This document shows, in pieces, positions 11,001 to 20,000 of a stretch of 64,000 nt of DNA. Origin of the DNA: Hanleya hanleyi (taxonomy: Eukaryota; Mollusca; Polyplacophora; Lepidopleurida; Hanleyidae); NCBI GenBank assembly GCA_036873755.1, contig JAVTVY010039311.1, positions 62,001-126,000 on the forward strand. Direction: 5' to 3'. Numbering within the stretch: the stretch's first letter is position 1; each line of letters starts with the position of its first letter. A program made the translations under genes and the position numbers. The notes beneath the pieces are model-generated. The model searched no databases and had not been told where the DNA came from. It was given only the letters and a program-made list of their open reading frames with translations.

Positions 11001-14000
11001 TTAATAAATTCATTGCAGAAGTAGGGCCATCTACATTCATCAATTAATGTTTCCACACACGTATCACTTGGCAGTGTGACTTAGGTGACAGGCCCTACGA
11101 AGTAGGATTTTATATGATTTAAGTGTGTACCGTGACCTAAGACTGACCATTTCCATGGTCGTATGAGGCATTGAGATATATTTTTGCCAATTTTGAGGTT
11201 TCTAGGTCACGTAGTTAGGTCAGAAATTGGGCCAGAACGTAGGTCACATTGACCTTGACCCAATTGGGTCAGGTCACAGTGACATTGACCTAAGTATTAG
11301 CGCATTTCCATGGTCTTAGGAAGCATTAGGACATGTTTTTGCCAATTTCGAGGTTTATAGGTCACCTAATTTTCATCAAAAGTAGGTCAGTTCAGAACTT
11401 CCAATGTCAACGGTTCTCTTTATTTTGCCGGAGAAAGGATTCGGATGGACTGACTCGCTCATTACCAGACAATTTGCAAATGAGAGCCTACTTCGTAGGA
11501 ATAACTGGCTTTAACTGTTAGGAGTGAATTATTTGATGGACAGTAAAAAATGTGAGAAAAGCCCTCTATCTCGTTCATCGTTATAGTTAGTTGCACGGAA
11601 TTACCTGGATAATGATTATCGCCGAGTCTGAGAACAGAAAAGACCCCCAAAAGTGTAAATGTTGAGATTTTCATGATTGTAAGCATAACGCGCCCCTTCC
11701 CAAGTATTTAAGGTATGTGCTTTGATACTTGGTTGACCGATTCGTCAGCCGAGGAATATTGTGCGGTACACTTTCTGGTCGATGTCGGCCTCGTAAATGA
11801 TTTGAAGCTAGATCTGTTCTCCTTTGATGGGGAGAGATCTACTAGGTCTACATTGATTGGTGTGTTCACTTATATTTATACACGTAGATGCTCACTTACA
11901 TTGATATATGATGCGTTGATGAAGTCAGACTGGTAGGATTGATACTCTAACGAGAGAGGTTTCAGTACCACTCTAGTCTCGTCATCTGTTTTGAAATGGT
12001 AAGAAACTTATAAATACAATTTAGTTAGTATACCCAGTATACGATTAAAAATTGAACGCTTTGTCAATCCATTTCAGTATACTCGTGCGTAGGGAAGATC
12101 CAAATTTGATTAAAATTATTCATTGTTGAATAACACTTTATAAGATTATTCCATTATCTTGTATCCTCATCCATGATGAACTTTTTTGTCATGAATGATT
12201 CCGAGAAATGGAGTTGAACGCATGGCCAGAGATATAAACTTATAATTTCAATTGTCAAGCTTATCTGACTGCTGACAACGTCTTCGTTTGCGATGGAGAA
12301 TTAGATATCTCATTTCCGCACTCAGCCGCTTCTTCCAATGCCATCATTTGATATTTCATGCTCTTTTGATTTTGACGGCCATAACTCATAAGTCGGAGCG
12401 TGGACTTCGGGATGATCTCTTAGATCAACGACAAATCGGTTCCTCAGTCCGTCAGTGCATGAGTTCATCATTTTGCTGTTCATATACTCAAACTGTTGTT
12501 ACAGCTTGAAAACGATTTGAGACAATTTTTGACGAAAGTAATTCATATGTCTCAGAAAACTGAAAAAAACTTCATTTATGACTACCAACACTGGGAAACT
12601 TTGTCATAGACCGCGACAGACCACTGCTCTCGGCGACTTTATACTCCAGCATTACAAACTGATCATTTGAGATTATTGAAGTCAAAAGTAAATATTATGG
12701 AGTGTATTACGGTACTTACATGGAACAATACCTTTGTACCTCGACCGCTTCCGGTTATCCGGCTTCTGGGAATCAGCATGCTTTGCAACGAGTCCTTCAG
12801 GAAACATCTAGATCCATTAAAACAAACGATACTATAGTATGCCCAGTTAATTAATTCTCTACTGAGGAGCTTGTCAAATACCAACGGTTAGTTCCTCGTG
12901 AGTTGTTTTTTTTGCAGCAAATATATCAAACTAAAATCTATAAAGTGATTATTATTTCTTCGTGATATTTATAATCGATCAAGTTTTAAATAACTTTTTA
13001 TTTCTTTCCGTATAAACGTCCTAATACCTCGTTCAATAACATGGGGTGCCGTCATAAATCATCGATATTCTCGAGGACAAATAACAGATAAGGCCGTATA
13101 AGGTCATACAAGTCGGTCAGAGGGTGTGTCGACGTATCCCATCGTAGACGTCCGGCCCCACATTCAATATTCCGCCGTCGTCCATAAAATAATTTCCACG
13201 TCAATAAAATTATTGAAATTCATACCGTACACCTGTTTTCACCTAAAACGGCCAGTTCACCCATAAAGCATTTGAAAGTTATTCGGACATGATGGATCAT
13301 AAGTATCACTTAGAAATGGTGATCATTTTTAGCCCACCATCACCAGATTTTTCGCTTTTTGTCCGTGGTCCGTCGTCCGTCGTCAGTCAGTCGTCCGTCC
13401 GTAAACAATTCTTGTTATCGTAATTTCTCAGGAACTACTGCATGGATCTTTCTGAAATTTGGTACACAGGTTTCCATTGGGGTCTAGTTGTGCAAGATAC
13501 CTTTTCTGATCCGATTCACAAATCCAATATGGTCGCCAGGCAGCCATCTTGGATTTCCCCATGAAACTTTGTTATCGCGATTTCTCAGGAACTACTTCAT
13601 GGATCTTTCTCAAATTTGGTACACAGGTTTCCATTGGGGTCTAGTTGTGCAAGATACCTTTTCTGATCCGATTCACAAATCCAATATGGCCGCCAGGCAG
13701 CCATCTTGGATTTCCCCATGAAACTTTGTTATCGCGATTTCTCAGGAACTACTTCATGGATCTTTCTCAAATTTGGTACACAGGTTTCCATTGGGGTCTA
13801 GTTGTGCAAGATACCTTTTCTGATCCGATTCACAAATCCAATATGGCCGCCAGGCAGCCATCTTGGATTTCCCCATGAAACTTTGTTATCGCGATTTCTC
13901 AGGAACTACTTCATGGATCTTTCTCAAATTTGGTACACAGGTTCCCATTGGGGTCTAGTTGTGCAAGATACCTTTTCTGGTCCGATTGGCAAATCCAATA

Positions 14001-17000
14001 TGGCCATCAGACAGCCATCTTTGATTTCTCCGTGAAACTTTATCGCGATTTCTCAGGAACCACTGCATGGATCGTTCCCAAATTTGGTACACAGGTTCCC
14101 CTTGGGATCTAGTTGTGCTATATACCTTTTCTGGTCCGATTCGCAAATCCAATATGGCCACCAGGCGGCCATCTTGGATTTCCCCAATGAAAACTTTGTT
14201 ATCGTGATTTCTCAGGGACTACTGCTTGGATCTTTCTCAAATTTGGTACACAGGTTCCCGTTGGGGCCTAGTTGTGCAAGATACCTTTTCTGGTCCGATT
14301 CGAAAATCCAATATGGCCACCAGGTGGCCATCTTGGATTCCCCCATGAAACGTTTTTATCGTGATTTCTCAGGGAGTACTGAATGGATCTTTCTCAAATT
14401 TGGTACACAGGTTCCCTCTTGGGATCTAGTTGTGCAGGATATCTTTTTCGGTCCGATTCAAAAATCCAATATGGCCGCCAAGCAGCCATCTCGAATTTCC
14501 CCATGAAATTTTGTTATTGTGAATTTTCAGGATATTACTGCATGGATCTTTCTCAAATTTGGTTCACAGGTTCCCCTTGTGGTCCAGTTGTGGAAGATAC
14601 CTTTTTTAGTCCGATTCGAAAATCCAATATGTCCACCAGGTGCCATCTTGAATTCCCCCTTGAAACATTGTTATCGTGAATTCTCAGGAACTACTTCAAT
14701 GATCTTTCTGAAATTTGGTACAAATTTTGTGCAAGATACCTTTTTGAGGGCGATTCGAAAATCCAAGTTACGCTTCAAATTAATACGGTATCCCTGTGTT
14801 GTGACATTGCATCACATGATTCGGCGGATCAAACGGTGGGGCATATTCTATATACGGAGTATAGAGAATATCCATACCTTCATCTTCTATATCAAGGAGT
14901 TCAAATGATTCCGAATTAAATGTATTTCTTCAAATTTTAAATCAGTTTACTTTAGTCCATGCCATTGCAAGTGAACTGCCCCACCGTTTCGTCTGCCGAA
15001 GGGTCGGTTACATGAAGGGACGTCACTCTTGTGATGCAACGTCACAACTCGACAACTGTAGACTACTGCATGTTTCGATCCGAGGGAGATAATTACGATT
15101 CAGACACTTTCAAAGTTTCAACATTACTGCACGGACCTGATCCCTTCAGTATTAAGTTGTGTACCATCTTACTATTTTTGAGCATGGTATCTTAAAAGAG
15201 ATATCTCAAACTAGCCCAGTAAGCAGAACGGAATTAGCATTCGTTTCTCATTATAAAATCTTAGGTCTGTATCATAGCTCATGCCAAAAAAAATGTCAGA
15301 GAGATTTGTCTTCGCTTCCAGTACCCAATGATGACGAAGGATCCTCGACATTCGCTTTCAGACTAACTTTGTTCATTTCAGTTGTACTATAAGAACTGAC
15401 ATAAAGTACAGTTTCTTGAAATCTTGAAACTCCTGAAACTTATAAAGATAATATCTTGGTGTTTTCCAGTGTCCTTTTTTCGCTCAAATTCAAAATTCTG
15501 AAAACAAAATTACAAATCAATTGTTTGTTCTTAGTAACAATGGACAAGAAGATCCTCTTGTCATTAGCTTACAATTATCGGACAATGGTGGGCACCAAGA
15601 TCCTTCAGGATCTCTCGTTAAAGGTATACGGACATGTAACCAACGTCATGTCCGGTGATTTTCGATAGGCTCAAAATTAGACGACTGATTGAATCGAACA
15701 CAGTTTAAAGCACGGTAGTACCATCTCAACGGCATACGGCATCCATTGAATTGTCACTGAATAACCATTTATGAACATATATGATGATATGACATGCGTA
15801 GGCCTGTGGAATCTTACGGCACGCATATTCAACATTAGAGGTCTAATTTGTATGGCGAATTTGTACGGCATGTATATTTAAGTTAAGTAGTAATGTTGTT
15901 AATCTAATACGATAGTTGGATTATACGTAATTGCCCTGGTGGTATCTCATACAATTAGAATGTAATATTCATTTCGTTATAAACTATAGGTATCAGTGAA
16001 TTTGAGAATGTATGCGCTAAATCAGACCTTCACATCATCTGTCATCATCCATGACGGACGTCTGCGTGCATGATCGAAGGAGCTTTATTCACAATATCAC
16101 GGGGGTCGATCAATAGTTCGGCATTTCATTTACTGGCTCTCTTAACAATCGTTTTATCTTTCTGGACTTTAACATAGTTTGCCGGAAGCAGCTTACTTAT
16201 AGGGCCTGTATTTATCGCATTACAAGAGCTAGACGAAGACTGGTTTTGTAATTCGATATTAATGACTTCGTGTGCAAAAAAAAAACTTGAAGTATTTCAC
16301 TCCAGTTCCCATTCTACACGCAAAGCAGTTCACGTTGAATAACTAAATTGGTATATTTTTGATAAATGTGAAAACCTCTATCATTGATCGTTTATATTCC
16401 CAGTATTCGTGTCACAGTTTTGTGACAGGTACAACTCCACAATATTATTTTCATGATAAATATGCCATTTTTGTAAATTGAGTTTATAGCCACTCATTCA
16501 ATGGAAAAAGTTTGGACAATGTTATAGTCAGAGCTATAAATATCGGGTTAGCTGCAGGTGACATTAAAATAATAAACCAAAAATGGGAAGAACTTTAATA
16601 TTTTCCTACGTAGTTGCGAGATGTAACCAATAACGAACAGCATTTCATGGCACGTTTTTTTTATAGATTTATCGCGGAAAATCTATTTGCCGAACTGTAA
16701 TTTTTACTCCACGAAAATGCATGGATGAGTAGAATAAATTGCCTGAAGAAGCTCGTTTACACCAGACGAATGGTTGATTCAATACGTTGTGGTGCAAGTT
16801 AACCACGGTGGAAAAAGTTCTTGCTTACTTCTGAAGAAGTAAATTGTCCACACCATCAGCAGACGTAATATTTTTTAAACTTGTTTTATTAATTATTGTT
16901 CTTATGTAAGGTTTTAGGCCTCGTGCGAGTCTTAAATGACTATATGCTAGTACTGGAGTAATACCAATGTCTCTCATAACTCTGTATATAGTGGCACTCG

Positions 17001-20000
17001 ATCTTACTTTAATGTCTATATTTTAATATGTGTATGGCATAGATGGTGAAATATAAATAAAATAAAAATTGAAATAAAAATCCAAAATTAAATATAAAAT
17101 AATATATGATTTTCTCACTCTGAATTCTGCATTAATTTCCTCTTCGTCCTTCAATTTTTCTTGTACGTATTCTAGTAAATCATCCACATCTACCGACGTA
17201 TCTCTTAGCCTCAGGGCAACGATGTGTGCTGCCTCACCATCGACCATCTCGGAGATTCTCTCCTCCACAGTCGCACGGTATACTGTAATATATAATATAC
17301 GACTTAATATCAATATTGAGTGTGCTTCCATATCCGAACTTTAAAAGCTGAAGATGGTTCCCTATTTCAAGCACAACTTTTTGTAGGTGATTTGATACGT
17401 TTACAAAGGAACAATTCCTTCTCCTGTTATGTTTGAAGCCCAAACTTAAGTTTTCTAAGTTTTCTCAAAAACCAAAATGACACTCCGATGCACTGTCACT
17501 AGAAATTTAGAATATATTATTTAAAATTTAAAATTTAGATATATTAAAAAAGCTATCTGTAGGTAAAAGCCAAGAACAGAAGAAAGACATGCAATTTCAA
17601 ACGTCCGTCGACGCGGTTTTATTTCACTTTTATCTGTAGAATGATTTGGGGTAGCCAATCTGCATCTGAGGAAGTAGGCTTATGTCTACGAAAGCTCATG
17701 TTGAAATAAACTAGTTAGTCTCAAAGGTGCTACCTTTTGTTTACTTTTATCTGTGAAAGTTTATAGAATAAAACTTGAGGTTTTTTCTTTTGCACTTCAA
17801 TGTTTGACTCCACAAACGTAAAAGCCAAATGATGTTTCCTACGTAATCTTGATCAATAGATGTTTATTTCAAATTTCGATCAAATATACAAGCGTCTAGA
17901 TCGTCATTCAATATTCAGCAGTCGTCCATTACAGAATTTCCGCGTCCATAATCCAAAGACCTATTTCATATAACAGCATTAGCGCCAAATTCCAAGAAAA
18001 ACAATCATACTATACAAAAACATGTGCTAGTTTCCTGTAAGAGAGACGGGAAGCAGTCAACATTTTCAATGTTCCACAAATATCAGATCCGTATCGCTGA
18101 TCAGTTTTCTTAATCCATATGCTTTTGGGCTTGAATTCGTTATCAGGAGACTGATTTATCTCTGTCACGCTTTGATTGTGACTGTTCATATGAACACCAT
18201 GATGACCTTGAAGTACATGAGTTAAACGGAATTAGACACAAGTTACGAAGAGTAACGCCATAGATCTTGCGCGCTACACTCGTATTTTGCTATCAGCTTG
18301 CGATATGCTTCGCCAGATTTGAGAAAACACGGTGGTATAGCCCTGTTTTATAAGTTCCTGCAATAATGTTTTGTGACTTCACATTTCACATAGGATCGAG
18401 CAAACGCTACCAGGGGCGATATGTATACGCCGTATGCAGGTCCCACTGAAATATTGCTTTCCAGAAAGGGATAGAATACTAGAATACTATTCCTGATAGA
18501 ATTAAGCTTGTCTTAGTTGCATAGGGCAAAATAATGAATAAAATTATTAGCAGTCAAATATTATCAAAAAACAATACACTAAAAATCTATTCTGTTGAAC
18601 TAACAGAACATTTTGTTCTCTGATAGATATCAGATTGCACTACCAGTAACAATCATTATGTGTCATAAACATAACTCAATCTGCTATTTCTATAGAACAG
18701 AATGTATCGTTGGGTTAACAGAATAGGTTTTGGAATGTATCATATGATGAAGAAGTACCTACCCGCTTCAGTTTGCGTTAACGGACTCTCTGTGTTTTCT
18801 ATCTCAGGTTTCCTCATCTGTCTTCTGTAAATAAAGGTTCTAAATAATATCCGTTTCACAAAAAAGCAAAAAAACAAAACAAAAAAAACAAACACGAAAA
18901 CACACACACTGTTGGTTTCCATTGTCGCAGAACTCTTATTTTAATCTACTAATATAGAATATTATATACCTTATATAATTTAAATATCTACATGATGGAA
19001 AAACAATGCTTGTACATCATGAGAACATAATATATGTAGTTTTTGGAATAAAGTATAACCTATCTTTGCATTATTCTGTGGATTCCTGTATTAGATATGA
19101 GCATGGAAACTTTGTTTCCGACCAAGTTCGCCACACATACTTACCTTAAACAGAGCAAAAGGACAAGAAGAAGGGCTAGGGGTACAAACAGTCCCGCAAG
19201 AATGCCCCAGTACATACCATCGGAACTATCTCTACCTGCTGAGTGAGCTTAAAGAAGAAACATTTCATTCAACTGGTGTAAAAAGATTGTTCTGTTCGAA
19301 TAAATGTTCGAGTCCTATCTTTCAGCACAGCTACGACATTTTTTCCTCGTTATGCAACTCAGGTAAGACATATTTTGCTGAAGAGAAACGTATGAAAAGG
19401 GACTTTGTTTCTTAGGACATTACTTCCTTCCACACCGGGGTAAGAGGCTTAGAAACGCGGCTGGACGGACCCCGTCCTCTCTATATGCTTCGAATCTCTA
19501 ACCTATAACTGACCATATGCTATAACCAAAACCATATATGCTGCTGTACTTTAACCCAGACACGTGGGAGGGGAGAGAGAGTGGGGGGGGGGGGGGGGGG
19601 GCATAACACCCTATGATCAAATTTCAGCTCTATTGTTAAAGGATAATTTGAAGTTTGTGCCACGTGTTTACTCTAATTTTAACTGGACTCACACATGATG
19701 AGTATGGAACACAACTTCGTTTATCTGTGCACCGACCGATGGTATATGGCAATCAAATCTAATAAATCACTAGCTCGTAGATTCTGATAGCATTATTCTG
19801 TGGATAGCTCGTTAACCCTACCATGCCTGGACGATTTGGAGGTTGTCCCCAGCCTGGAAGTGGGAGGAGGGAGGAGGGAGGAGGGAGGTTGCACTTCGGT
19901 CCCTCCCATTTATTTTCGTTATCCCTTGGGGTCACAGAGCAGATTTAAGCTCTACAAGAAAAGCTAAAATAATTCAAGATGGCCGCCATCTTGTTGTCAG

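Noticed and set aside
13488..14679. Repeated 77-codon and longer frames
   Set aside because: They repeat at the 157-bp period in different frames and carry no domain; they are the tandem array.
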